Source of the DNA: Cymbidium sinense
Taxonomy: Eukaryota > Streptophyta > Magnoliopsida > Asparagales > Orchidaceae
Direction: 5' to 3'
Assembly: GCA_021442155.1 (NCBI GenBank)
Contig: CM038215.1
Coordinates: forward strand, 280,848,413 to 280,912,412
Length of the DNA: 64,000 nt
In this document: positions 1 to 10,449 of the stretch, in pieces
How positions within the stretch are numbered: position 1 is the stretch's first letter
Layout: the number at the start of each line of letters is the position of its first letter
Notes under the pieces: model-generated
Database searches by the model: none
What the model saw: the letters and a program-made list of their open reading frames with translations, nothing else
Told to the model about the DNA's origin: nothing
Made by a program: the position numbers and the translations under genes

Positions 1-140
1 AGCTGATTGGGCTTATCACTCACTCAATTATAATAAGGAGAATGTTAGAATGAATGTCGGAGTTAAATTCAATCAGTTGAATTGTACCCACCTCTATTAC
101 ATTATACATCAATTTTAGGAAAGAGAAAGTGATGTCAAAG
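1..140 (+). repeat. End of a Ty3/gypsy LTR (5' LTR of the old element)
   Basis: This stretch aligns with 10303-10440: both have a TGATT..TTATCAC start, a shared CAATC..TTGAAT/CGAATCGTACCCACCT core and a TTTAGGAA end. Because gag follows here and the other copy follows the integrase, I read them as the tail of the 5' LTR and the tail of the 3' LTR of one old gypsy element. The copies are very diverged, so the exact end is uncertain, and no clear tRNA primer site was found after it. Confidence 0.5.
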
Positions 141-439
141 CATTTAAATTTTGAAAATTTATAGTGAGATCTTGATTAGATTTAGTGTTATCAACAAAGA
201 AAATTGAAAATGATATGATCACTACAGAACATTGGTGAGTGTAGTCTTTTTTTTAAATGAGTTGTGAAACAAACTTATAATGGTATATAATATATTTTAC
301 ATAATATAAAATGCATTAATGTGAGTATATGAATAAATTAATATATAAATGCCATGATATGAAAAATTACAAATAATATGACTGAGTGAGTGCCTAAAGA
401 AAATAATGATCAATGAGCAAAATTGATATTCTCAAAATG
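140..439 (+). other. Leader region before gag, no gene seen
   Basis: AT-rich sequence between the LTR tail and the first gag-like residues. No open frame, RNA gene or repeat was recognised. It fits the untranslated leader of the gypsy element. Confidence 0.4.
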
Positions 440-781
440 TTACACCAAGAGAAATATCCTAAAAGCAGAAAATGTGAGAGTTGCACAAAATCCTATGGCT
501 ATAATAGGAAATATAATGCAAATACAAATGATGAGGAAAATAATGCAAATGATGAAAAACATGTAATATTTTGCACAACCTGCAGCACCTAATGTACCAC
601 CAACAACAGTACTAGCCACACCTGCATTCCCAAATATTTGTGCCGAAACTAACATCAGTACAAAAATAGATAATACCTAAAGTTATCTCAGAGCTTAAAC
701 CCACCTCTATTTAAGAAAGGAGTAATTGTCAAAAATGTTGAAGATTGGATAATCAAAATTGAGGAAATCTTGAATGGATGA
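440..781 (+). pseudogene. Ty3/gypsy gag, N-terminal fragment
   Basis: On the plus strand this decodes to a Met/Gln-rich stretch, then a Pro/Ala-rich linker, then a segment with the VEDWIIKIEEIL pattern typical of the start of the plant gypsy capsid domain. The frame contains a stop and the segment ends abruptly at 781, where a fragment of a polyprotein C-terminus is joined on. The last 76 bases (706-781) recur at 2256-2332, where gag continues properly. The minus-strand hydrophobic open frame over the same bases is only its shadow. Capsid assignment is by pattern recognition; no function is expected. Confidence 0.55.
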
Positions 782-783
782 AA

Positions 784-900
784 TTAGAACATCATGAGGA
801 TCTAAAAATTAGAGTTTAAGATCCATTTACAAGATCTCAAGCTAAAGTCCAAATAAATTCAAGAAAGAAGAAGGCTTAGCCGATTAGCCTACTAAGGACC
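784..900 (+). pseudogene. Ty3/gypsy polyprotein 3' end, short fragment
   Basis: This copies, with stops, the tail of the chromodomain protein at 1693-1785: both contain the EHHEDPKIRAQDP-like segment and a lysine-rich end. It lies directly upstream of the first 392-bp LTR, as expected for the 3' end of an integrated element. Confidence 0.6.
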
Positions 901-958
901 ATTCTATAATTTAATCTTTTTTATTTATGTAATTTTTATTTTTCTTATAGAAACTCCA

Positions 959-1350
959 TGTTTGAAATTTTGCATTTAAAAATTCAAAGCATGACATGTG
1001 AGGTGGTTGAATCCACATAAAATAATAGCATGTGAAATGGATGGATGGCATAGAATAATGAGGCAATTTAATGCTTCACATTAATATGGTCAACAACCTT
1101 TCCCTCCATGTTTTGAATTCTTTTCTTTTGAAAGAAGATTGTAATGGCTATAAATAGCCCCTCTTGCTAAAATGAAGAAGATATTTTAGCAATTATAAAT
1201 TATTTAGTTATTCTTGTGGTTTGAGAGCTTGGTGGCCAAACCTTGGAAATCCTTGGTGGGAGCGCTAATTATCCAACATATATTCTTCCCTCACCTCCAA
1301 TACCCAAGTTCTCTCAATCTCATCAGAAGAAAAAACGCTCACCTCCATCA
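959..1350 (+). mobile_element. 392-bp LTR, copy 1 (chromodomain gypsy family)
   Basis: Begins TG, ends CA, and matches 1864-2255 over its whole length with equal size (392 bp each), which fixes the borders. It contains a TATA box (GGCTATAAATAGCCCC near 1147-1161), so it is oriented on the plus strand. A degenerate initiator-Met tRNA primer site (TTGGTATCATAACG) follows the CA end. The length fits Reina-like chromoviruses, but the lineage is an inference. Confidence 0.8.
1147..1161 (+). promoter_or_regulatory. LTR TATA box
   Basis: GGCTATAAATAGCCC sits in the middle of the 392-bp LTR and recurs at about 2051-2064 in the second LTR. Position and sequence fit the Pol II promoter of an LTR retrotransposon. 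Activity is not shown. Confidence 0.6.
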
Positions 1351-1352
1351 AA

Positions 1353-1370
1353 TTTGGTATCATAACGAAG
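1353..1370 (+). promoter_or_regulatory. Degenerate primer binding site
   Basis: TTTGGTATCATAACGAAG follows the LTR end by two bases and resembles the TGGTATCAGAGC site complementary to initiator methionine tRNA, with mutations after the first eight matching bases. It supports the LTR border at 1350. Confidence 0.6.
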
Positions 1371-1464
1371 CCTGGAATGAGCAAATTTGGTCAAAAGTTT
1401 GCTTCAACAAAGGGAGTATCTCAAGTGGTGGACTTGTTTTCAAACTTGAGATATAACACCGTAC

Positions 1465-1785
1465 TTGCAGAAGCCCTCTTTCTTTGAAGTTGACTATATT
1501 ATCACCGAGGAAGCACCCATTAATCCAGCTTCTGAACATCGTTTTCTAGTTCGTTGGAAAAATAAGCCACCAGCTGAAGACACGTGGTTAACCCGTACTG
1601 ATTTGGAGACTTTAGCCCCACAATTAGTAGAAGATTTTTTAGATTTCAACTCTACAGAGCAGTGTCCAATTGAGCCCAAGGGAGTTGATGTAGAACATCA
1701 TGAGGATCCAAAAATTAGAGCTCAAGATCCATTTATAAAATCTCAAGCTAAAGCCCAAGAAAATTCAAGAAAGAAGAAGGCTTAG
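1465..1785 (+). pseudogene. Chromodomain C-terminus of a Ty3/gypsy polyprotein
   Basis: This 106-residue open stretch has the chromodomain pattern of plant chromoviruses: an YIITEEAPINP start, FLVRWKNKPPAEDTWLT in the middle (aromatic-cage Trp residues in VRWK and DTW), and LVEDFLDF at the end, then a basic KKKA tail. Chromodomains of this group bind modified histones and steer integration into heterochromatin. Only the tail of the polyprotein is present, fused to leader sequence by an internal deletion between the primer site and this segment. The frame is intact over its length, which suggests that it is younger than the surrounding gypsy element. The initial Met is probably not a real start. 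Confidence 0.8.
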
Positions 1786-1863
1786 TCCATTAGTCTGCTA
1801 AAGCCCAATCTATGATTTCATCTTTTTTATTTATATAATTTTTAATTTTCTTCTAGAACTCCA

Positions 1864-2255
1864 TGTTTGAAATTTTGCATTTAAAAATTCAAAGCATGAC
1901 ATGTGAGATGGTTGAATTCACATAAAATAATAGCATGTGAAATGGGTGGATAGCATAAAATAATGAAGTAATTTAATGCTTCACATTAATATGGTCACCC
2001 ACCTTTTCCTCCATGTTTTGAATTCTTTTCTTTTGAAAGAAGCTTGTAATGGCTATAAATAGCCCCTCTTACTAGAATGAATGAGATCTTTTGGCAATAA
2101 CAAATTATTAAGTTATTCTTGTGGTTTGAGGGCTTGGTGGTCAAACCTTAACAATCCTTGGTGAGAGCGCTAGTTATCCAACAAATCTTTTTCTCTCACC
2201 TCCAATACCCAAGTTCTCTCAATCTCATCAAAAGAAAGAACGCCCACCTCCATCA
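1864..2255 (+). mobile_element. 392-bp LTR, copy 2 (chromodomain gypsy family)
   Basis: Partner of 959-1350, same length, TG start and CA end, with the same TATA box near 2051-2064. With the first LTR it bounds an internally deleted element (959-2255). Sequence after the LTR is the gag of the older element and not a primer site, so the LTR pair sits inside that gag. Confidence 0.8.
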
Positions 2256-3010
2256 ATTTAAGAAAGGAGTAATTGTTAAAAATGTTGAAAATTGGATAAT
2301 CAAAATTGAGGAAATCTTGAATGGATGAAATGCCCCAAAAACATATGGGTTTCTCTGGCAATTTATGTTTTGAAAGTGAGGCAAAATATTGGTAGAGAGG
2401 TCAATATTTGGAAAAATTGGCAGCTTGCAAAGTTGATCACATAGGAAATATTTGAACCAACCTTGAGATTGATATGCCCTCCCAAGTTAGGCAATACAAG
2501 AAAGTTTTGTTAATTTGACATAGGAGTCAAAGTCATAATTTAGTAGGAGATAAAGTATAAATCATTATCTAGATATACTCCACAACTTGTCAATACTCCT
2601 GGTGAAAAATGTTATAAATTGTTTAAAAGACAAAGAGACCAATTAAGACAGCCTTTAACTCTTTTGTGCATCAAAAGTTTTGTTGAATTAGTGGAAAGTG
2701 TTAGGTTCTTAGAGCAAGATATATAAATGGTGTGATGAAAATGGAAAACTAGTAATAAAAAATATATATTTGATGATAAAAGTGTATCATTTAAAAAGAA
2801 GAAATTTATTCAAGGACAGCAGCAGTAGTAACAACATGATGGTCTACGTATGATACCAACTTGTGTCACATGTTACATTTAAGAAAATATTTGTTAAATT
2901 CTATAAAATCTTATTTATGTGGTGATTCACGCCAAACCAAGAGATATTATCCTAAAAACATTAAAGGAGGCAAAGAAATGAAAAGTTTTCAGATAATAAG
3001 TAACATAGAG
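2256..3010 (+). pseudogene. Ty3/gypsy gag, capsid to zinc knuckle, decayed
   Basis: Resumes the gag broken at 781, starting with a repeat of its last 76 bases. Pieces in shifting frames match the plant gypsy capsid order: an EDWI-IKIEEIL start, then YVLK, then a YTPQLVNTPGEKC-like block near 2570-2630, then a degenerate CX2C zinc knuckle near 2860-2930. Gag would form the cytoplasmic virus-like particle. Many stops and shifts make it non-coding today. Confidence 0.65.
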
Positions 3011-3119
3011 ATGTAAAGTCTATAATAAATAAACACATATTCAAGAAAAAAATGAATCATCTAGAGGCAATACAAAAATAAAATCAGCTCGAGCTTTTGC
3101 TTTAACATTTCAAATAGCT

Positions 3120-3720
3120 AAAGAATCTTCTAAAGTAGTGACAAATATGATTAGTATCTGATTTCATTGTTAGAATATTTTTTTTTTATTTAAGTGCATC
3201 ATAAAATTAAGTGAGATAAGGATGCTCGGGTAGATGAGTGGCTTTACTCTTAGAGATAAAATGTGAAATGAATATATTAGTGAAAAAATTAGAGTAGCTC
3301 CAATGGTAGATAAGATTAGAAAGAATTATCTTTAGATATTTTGGTCACATAAAGCATCAATCGTCTGATGACCCAGTTGAAAAAATAGATATATTAGACT
3401 CACCTTATGTTAAGAAAGATAGATGTAGACCTAAAAAGACTTGATTAGGATGTATAAAAAATGACCTTACTTTATTAGAATTAAATGAGAATTTGACATT
3501 TAATAGGACACAATGGAGATGAAGAATTCATGTAGCCGACCCCACATAGTGAGATAAATGCTTGTTATTGTTGTTGTTGTTAGAGTGCATCATATTCTTT
3601 TATATCCACTATTCGTGAAAAATTATATTTAAACATATTTATTCTACTCTTGGTGTGAGCATTAAATTACCTTTGGTGATTGCATGTTTGCTAGCACTTT
3701 ATATTCAATTGACATTATGA
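3120..3720 (+). pseudogene. Ty3/gypsy aspartic protease, split by a LINE
   Basis: Joining the sequence before 3204 to that after 3594 gives a block equivalent to the protease active-site motif (aliphatic, Phe, Asp, Ser/Thr, Gly, Ala, Ser, His, Ser, Phe, Ile). Here the Asp position is Tyr and the Gly position is Ser, so the enzyme was already dead or has since decayed. The RTE insertion at 3204-3583 falls within those very codons and duplicates 11 bases of them. Confidence 0.6.
3204..3583 (+). mobile_element. RTE LINE fragment (copy 0), 5'-truncated
   Basis: Matches the last 0.4 kb of the other RTE copies in this window: the C-terminal coding part (RMLRWM..FGHIKRR and RRRIHVADPT patterns, here with stops), the GTAGCCGACCCCAC..AGTG end, and a (TTG)n tail at 3563-3581. 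It is bounded by an 11-bp target-site duplication, AGTGCATCATA, at 3193-3203 and 3584-3594. Truncation at the 5' end is usual for LINEs. RTE elements use an AP-type endonuclease and reverse transcriptase made from one ORF; neither domain is in this fragment. Confidence 0.9.
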
Positions 3721-4019
3721 TAGCTGGTAGAACATTTAGATCCGATTTGATTATATTATCTTTAACAAAATTTGAGGTGATTTTGAGTATGAATTAATTA
3801 GTAAAATATTATGCTACTATTAAATGTTAGAAGACAAAGCTGATTTAACTTGTCTAATGATAAGGTATTTTACTTTCAATGCAAAAAAGGAGTAATAACA
3901 TCCATGATTATTCAATTAAGGTAAACGAATGCATAAAAGTGAATGAATTAATTTTTTAGCCAAATTAGAAGCTACAAAGTTGCTAATGGTGATATAAATA
4001 ATATTTTAATGGTGAATGA
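3720..4019 (+). other. Spacer between protease and RT, decayed
   Basis: Contains only faint remnants of the region that joins protease to reverse transcriptase in gypsy polyproteins. No separate feature was recognised. Confidence 0.4.
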
Positions 4020-4720
4020 ATTTGTTGATGTATTTAGGAACTTATCGAGTTGCCACCAAAGAGGGAATTGAAGTTTACAATTGAGATTCAACTACGAATG
4101 GCATCTATTGTGAAGACTCCTTGTAAAATGGCTACTAAAGAGTTGCATAAATTTCAAAGTTAATTACCTGAATTGATTGAGAAGAGTTTCATCAGACCCA
4201 TTACATCTTGTAGAGTGTTACTATTTTACTTATTAAGAAAAAGGATAGTTTGATGTGACTATGGATTGACCAGATGACTATTAAAATAAATATCTTCTTA
4301 TAAATAATGATTTATTTGATCGCCTAAAAGAGCTTTTGTATTTTCACAAATTGATTTGAGATCTAAATATTATCGAGTTAAAGAGAAAAAGTTATATTGA
4401 GAAGATAGCATTTGGCCTTATGTGTGAACATTATGAATTTTTATTATGTTTTTGAGTTGACAAATGCTCTAGCAATATTTATTGATACAATAAATAGAAT
4501 TTTCAGACTTTATCTTGATCAATTTGTAATAGTATTTATTAATGATATACTAATTTATTCTAAGAATGATGATAATCATGCTAGACATTTAAGAACTGTC
4601 TTGGGATTATTGATGGAGCACAAATTATTAACTAAGTTCTCTAAATATGAGTTTCATTGAGAAATATTGCTTTCTTGGTACATATCATTATTGGTTAAGA
4701 TATATTAGTTGATCATAAAA
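4020..4720 (+). pseudogene. Ty3/gypsy reverse transcriptase, decayed
   Basis: Shifting frames give, in order, the VDVF..LPPKRE start, a FTIE block, a SFIRP block, and from 4412 an open stretch of 82 residues with [22 protein letters not shown] and [13 protein letters not shown]. This is the gypsy RT palm with its FIDDIL active-site motif; here the first Asp is Asn (FINDIL), which removes a metal-binding residue. Stops and frameshifts precede it. It belongs to the same polyprotein as the neighbouring protease, RNase H and integrase pieces. Confidence 0.85.
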
Positions 4721-4929
4721 AATAAAAGCAGTAGTTGAATGGCTAAGACCAACTAATGTGATAGAGATGTAAGTTTTCTACGATTAATATTTATTATAAA
4801 AGATTTGTAAAAGTTTTTACAAATTGCAGACTTTATCTAAATTAACAAAAAAAAATATTAAATTTGAATGGATAGAAAAATGTAAACAAAATTTTCAAGA
4901 ACTTAAGATATGTTTAACATCCACTGTTG

Positions 4930-5260
4930 ACATTCTATCAAGAATTGAGGGATTTCAAGCAATGCTTCCTTAAAAGAGTTGAGTTGTGCTTTGATGGAAA
5001 ATAAAAGGTTATTGCATATGCTTTCAAGTAATTAAAACCGCATGAACAGAATTGTCTAACACATGATTCAAAATTAGTTGCAAAATTTTATTTTGAAAAT
5101 CTAGAGATATTATTTTTATAGAGGAAGATGTGAAATATTCAATGATCATAAAAGTTTAAAATATATTTTCACTCACAAAAAGATGAAGTTGAATTTGAAG
5201 CAGAGAAGATGATTAGAATTAATAAAAGACTACGATCTTGACATACGATATTGAAAAATA
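4930..5260 (+). pseudogene. Ty3/gypsy RNase H, decayed
   Basis: After the RT, frames give remnants of ASLKELSCALMENKRVIAYA, then LKPHEQNCLTHDSKLVA, then a KMKLNLKQRR-LELIKDYDLDIRY block. This is the usual order of the gypsy RNase H and its connection to integrase. Stops interrupt it. Confidence 0.7.
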
Positions 5261-5499
5261 AAACTAATGTAGGATGCATTAAGTAGAAAATTTGTAGAGG
5301 TGCAAGAAGGACTGATCAAAGATATGGAGGCCATATAGCTAGAAGATAGAATGCAAAATGATCAAGACACAAGTAGTTTCTATAAAATGAATATTCATCC
5401 CAATCTTGGAAAAGAATCAAAAATGCACAAAAGATTAGTAATAGATATTAAAAGTTGATCGATCAATGTGACAAAAAAAAAGATCTCAACATAAGCAAA

Positions 5500-6700
5500 C
5501 AAGGTGTAATTAGAAGTAACTCACACTTATAGGTACGAAAAATATCAAGTTTGATTCAAAAAAATTTATATGAAGCTCATAACTCATGGTATTCAATTCA
5601 TCCAGAAAGTATAAAAATATACAAAGATTTAAAAGTATTATTTTGGTGGCCTAGAATGGAAAAAAAATGTAGCCAAATATATAGTGATATGCTATAGTCA
5701 TTGTCAATACTAGAGGGCAAGTGAAAATACATAGCAATAGATTTTCATAGGTTTTCAAGCAAGGGCATGATTATAATTGGATTGTAATTGATAGATTCAC
5801 AAAGTCGGCACACTTTTCACCCATTCATCAGACTGATTTTATAGAAAATTTAACAAGATTGTTAGTGAAAGAAATTATCAGATTGCATCAAATTCCTAAA
5901 ATCATTGTATAAAACATAAATGGCAGGTTTACATCTAGATTATGAAAAAATATTCATGAAAGTTTGGGTATCAAATTGCATTTCAAAGTATTTCATACAC
6001 AAACAAATGCCGATCAAAAGGCTATTCAAGTGTTGCTAAAACTACATATTTTGGACTTTGAAGGTATGTGGGAAGATTACATTCCATTGATAAAATTTTC
6101 TTATAATAATAGCTATCAATCCAACATTAAAAGGCACCCAATAAAAAAACATTATATTGTAGAAAATGATGAACTCTAATGAGTTGGCTTAAATATAAGG
6201 AGAGATAGTTGATGGATCCACAACTAGTTGACCAAACCATTGAGAAAATCAAGATTATCAAAGACACATTGAAGGTTGTCTAAAATCATTAGTAAAAAAT
6301 TATGATCATAAGTATAAATGATAGAATTTGAAGTGAGTAAATTTGTATACTTAAAATTATACATATGAAAGCCATATCTATATTTAAAAAAGCAAAGTTG
6401 AGTCCATATATATTAAGCCATTTGAAATTATAGAGAGAATTGAAAAAGTTGCTTACAGATTAACGTTATTCGCAGATATGTCTGATGTGCACAATATTTT
6501 CATATATCAATGCTCAGAAAATAGGTTACGGATGCAGATAAGAAAGTACCACATAATAAAATTGAAGTACAAAAAGATCTAACATATACAAAAGAACCAA
6601 AAAAGGTTAGTAGATTTTGGTGTTAAGAAATTAAAAAATTGACAAATTTCTTATACAAAAGTGAAGTGAAAATCCAAATAAAAAAATGCAACATGAAAAA
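5500..6700 (+). pseudogene. Ty3/gypsy integrase, decayed
   Basis: Contains the H2C2 zinc-binding region (AHNSWYSIHPES..DLKVLFWWPRM near 5570-5660), the catalytic core (WIVIDRFTKSAHFSPIHQTDF near 5780-5840, with the first Asp present; IPKIIV..NGRFTSR follows) and, in an open stretch at 5964-6179, the LHFKVFHTQTNADQ block and LIKFSYNNSYQ. The Asp of the IVSDRD motif is lost. Downstream pieces up to about 6690 match the polyprotein tail (VHNIFIYQCS-like and IEVQKDLTY). The element was once complete from gag to integrase. Confidence 0.85.
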
Positions 6701-7341
6701 AAAAACTTCCAATAAAAATTCTCATTGTTTAAAATTTATGAAAGAAGTGAATTTCAAAGATGAAATTCTAATAAGGAAAAATTATAATACTACAAATTTG
6801 GAAATTATGATATGAAAAATTCTTCTTAAAAATTATACCTCATTTTTCGCCTATTTTGAAAATGAACAAACATATTTGTTATAAAATTCTATAATTTATT
6901 TCAATCATTTTAATACATAAAATTATATATAAAACTGAAGTATAATATTAATTATAAATTAAGTAAATAATTAATAAAATGTTCTAATTACATCTTATCC
7001 GTTAACATTCCTCAAGCCTTATCCTGTTATGGTATAAAATAGAAGAAAAGGCAAGGGGCGTGAGTTAGGTAACATAAAAGAAAAGGGAGAAGAAGAAGAA
7101 AAGGAAGAGAAGGAAAAGATGAAGATGAAGAGGAGAAGAAAGGAAGGAAAAGTGTAAAATTACGAATTAAGGTAAGAACTTTATTTTTGCATTTTTTTGT
7201 AAATGAAGGTAGAATTCTTATTTTTCAGCCATTTTCTTAAATTAACGCCAATTTGCAGTAGACGAGTATTGAGGCTTATGTAAGAAGGAATTATTGTTAG
7301 TTAAAATTTTACTTTGAGATTAAATTGAGATGATTGAGTTA
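6700..7341 (+). repeat. Putative 3' LTR of the old gypsy element, left part
   Basis: AT-rich non-coding sequence directly after the polyprotein end, with a TATA-like ATGGTATAAAATAG near 7029-7042 and a purine-rich block just downstream, as in large plant gypsy LTRs. It continues at 9505 after the LINE. The start is not defined. The right end (10303-10440) matches window position 1-140. Confidence 0.45.
7071..7153 (+). repeat. Purine-rich (GAA/GGA) tract
   Basis: About 80 bases almost free of pyrimidines, composed of GAAGAAGAA, GGAAGAGAAGG and GATGAAGATGAAG runs. It lies just after a TATA-like box in the putative LTR, where the transcript would start. Confidence 0.8.
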
Positions 7342-9504
7342 CAACAACAACAACAACAAGCCTTAATCCCACTAGGTGGGGTCGGCTACATGAATCCTTC
7401 GTCTCCATTGTGTCCTATTATATGTCAAATTCTCATTTAATTCAAGTATACTAAGATCATTTTTTATACATCTTAACCAAGTCTTTTTAGGTCTACCTCT
7501 ACCTTTCTTAACATAAGGCAAATCTAATTCATCTACTCTCCTAATCGTCATCTGACTGACTTTATGTGGCCAAACCATCTAAGGCGACTCTCCCTAATCT
7601 TATCTACCACTGAGCTACTCCAACTTTTTCCCAACATACTCATTTTGCATTCTATCTCTAAGAGTAAAGCCACTCATCCACGAGCATCCTCATCTCGTAA
7701 CACTTAACTTAGTCTTATGCTTCTTTTATTGGTCAACATTCGCACCATAAGTCATTGCGGTCTTACCACCATCTTATAAAATTTTCCCTTAAGTTTAAGT
7801 GGAACTTTTCTATCACATAATAAAGATGCATTCCTCCACTTCAACCATCCAACTTGAATTCTACTAATAACATCTCCATCTATTTCACCATCATTTTGAA
7901 CAATAGAGCCTAAATATCAATCGCCACTCTTATTAATGACTTGATCACCTAAAGTCACAACACTATCACTAAAACTTCTACAACTAAAATTACACTCCAT
8001 ATATTCAGTTTTAGATCTACTTAAAGCGAAAACCTTTAGACTCTAAAGTTGACCTCCATAATTCAAGTTTACGTTGGACTCCTCTCTAGTCTTATCAACA
8101 AGAAGAATGTCATCGAAAAAAGCATACACCAAGGTACATCTTCTTGTAAATGCCTCGTAAGAACATCCATAACTAAAGTAAAAAGATAAGGGCTTAATGT
8201 TGATCCTTGATGTAATCCAACTGAAATAGGAAAATATTTTGTCAATCCTCCTTGTGTTTGGACACAAGTAATTGCTCTAGTATACATATCCTTAATGACC
8301 TGAATATAACCAATATTAACTCCTTTCTGTTCTAGAACTCTTCAAAGAACATCTCTTGAGACTTTATCATAAGCTTTCTAAATCAATAAATATCATATGT
8401 AGATCATTCTTACTTTCTATGCTTCTCCATCAAACCTCTTAACAAATGTATAGCATCCATAGATCTACGGCATGAAACCAAACTGACAGAGAAACTTGTA
8501 TCACATCGTAACCTATGCTCAATTACTCTCTCCCATAATTTTAATGTATGGCACATTAACTTAATTCCTCTATAATTTGCACACTCTTGTGCATCACCTT
8601 TATTCTTAAATATAGGAACCAACAAACTCTTTCTCCACTCAGGCATCATTTTAGTCTTTAAAATAACATTAAAAGATTTGTAAGCCAAGAAATTCCTTGA
8701 TCTCCTAAACATTTCCACACATCTATTGGAATATTATACGGATCGCTTTTCCACATTTCATTTTCTTTAAAGCTTCACTAACTTCGATTTACTAATGACG
8801 ATAAAATGAAATTCTCTATTTTTGTTTAGGGTATTAAAGTTGTTAAAATCAATCGTATTTTCAGATCCTTCATTGAAAAGTTTATCAAAATACCTCATCC
8901 ACCTATTTTCAATATCTTTTCTAAGAAAAGCACTTTATGATTTTCATCCTTAATACCCTCACTTGAACTATGTCTTTACTTCTCCTATCTCTTTGGCTAA
9001 CTTATACATACATCTTTCACCTTCTTTGGTATCTAATCTATTGTATAAATCACTAAAAACTAAATTTTTTGCATCATATATTGCTTTCTTAGAATCTCTA
9101 CAGGCCACTTTATATTTTTCCCAATTTTCCGAGTTTTTACATTTAAACCAAATTTTATAACAATGCTTCTTATTTCTTATCTTTTCTTGCACACTCTGAC
9201 TCCACCACCAACTATTCTTATTAAAAGAAGTTTTTACTTTTGATTCTCCAAGCACATCTTTAGCAACTTGCTTAATTTCACTTGATATTTTTTCTCACAT
9301 AACGTTAGCTTCCTGATGAACATCTCAAATTCTAATTTCTTGTAGCTTGCTCTTAACAATATTTTTATTTGTGTTCTTTAAGTGTCCCCATCTAATCCTA
9401 GAACAATAATTTAGTTTATTTTTTCTCTTACAACCTTTCATCTTAAAATCTAAAACTAATAGTCGATGTTGGGTACTTAAAATTTCACTTGGAATGACCT
9501 TAAA
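7342..9504 (-). mobile_element. RTE LINE (copy 1), 2.2 kb, 5'-truncated
   Basis: On the minus strand the element starts in the endonuclease-to-RT linker and ends with the (TTG)n tail at 7342-7358 (plus strand reads CAACAACAAC). Minus-strand frames give the QEKIRNKKHCYKIWFKCKN linker (about 9100-9200), the RT start KMMPEWRKSLLVPIFKNKGD and CANYRGIKLM (about 8560-8660), the VMDVLTRHLQ and LFxDDILLVDKTRE active-site region (8070-8190) and the RRRIHVADPT end. RT template-primes from a nicked target. A probable 12-bp target duplication with two mismatches flanks it (7330-7341 and 9505-9516). Frames are interrupted often, in part at CAG/CTG-to-CG differences. Confidence 0.9.
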
Positions 9505-10440
9505 ATGAATGAATTAATGTAGGTAAATTAATTAACTAAGCAGGTACATCTTGATTGGCATAATAAACTAAGAAAATCTATAATAGGCATTATAGTACTA
9601 TTCCTTTATACAAGTGAATTAATGTTAAATCTCATGACACTAGATTTTAATGTTCAATGTTATAATTTATAAAAAAATATTACATTTTATGATTATGTCC
9701 AATCATGATAAGCATAAATATGTTTCTTGATTATTTAAATTTTGTACTATAGTTACTTTATCTTAATGAGGCTCATAGTTCACTTTATGATTACTTGATT
9801 TTTTTTAGAAAAATAAAATAAAGTTGAATCAAAGTAAGAATCAAGTTAATCTTTATTATCATGTTTGATTGGACGATTAATATGAGATATTATCAGTAGT
9901 AAGGTACCTATTAAATGTATATATAAATCTTGAGATTTATTAGATGTTTGTTATGTAGATATATGAATGGAATGTAGAGATTCCTTTCACTTACTTCTAT
10001 TGGCTTAAATTGATTGAATGGACTATATGGATTAATTTCAATTACTTCTATTAAATTAAAATTTAAAGTTGAATCTAAGTAAGAATCAAACTAAATTTTA
10101 TTATCATATTTAATAGGTTGTTAATATAAGATATGATCAATGCTAAAGTATGTATTAAATGAAATTTAATATTTTTGTATATGAATTTTGAAATTTATTA
10201 GATACTCTGCAAATATATGAATGGAATGTATAGATTGTTTTCATTTACTTTTGTGTGGATGATAATGAGGAATTATATATAATTTCGGACACATTTGGGT
10301 GATTAGGTTTATCACCCATTAAATTTTAATGAGGATACCATAATGGGTGCTACAGATGGATTCAATCAATCGAATCGTACCCACCTGTGTTACGTCTCAC
10401 ATTAGATTTAGGAAGGGGAAGACATAGTGGAGCGTGATAA
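9505..10440 (+). repeat. Putative 3' LTR of the old gypsy element, right part, with internal duplication
   Basis: Continues the sequence cut at 7341. It contains a direct duplication: 9821-10000 and 10064-10255 share GTTGAATCAAAGTAAGAATC, TTATTATCAT..TT, a GAGATATTAT/AAGATATGAT block and ATATATGAATGGAATGTA, spaced by about 245 bp. The end, 10303-10440, matches 1-140 of the window. Confidence 0.5.
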
Positions 10441-10449
10441 TGATATTAA

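Noticed and set aside
8963..9160. Plus-strand frame over RTE copy 1
   Set aside because: Shadow of the minus-strand LINE coding sequence, as are 17520-17705 and 18515-18715 over copy 2.
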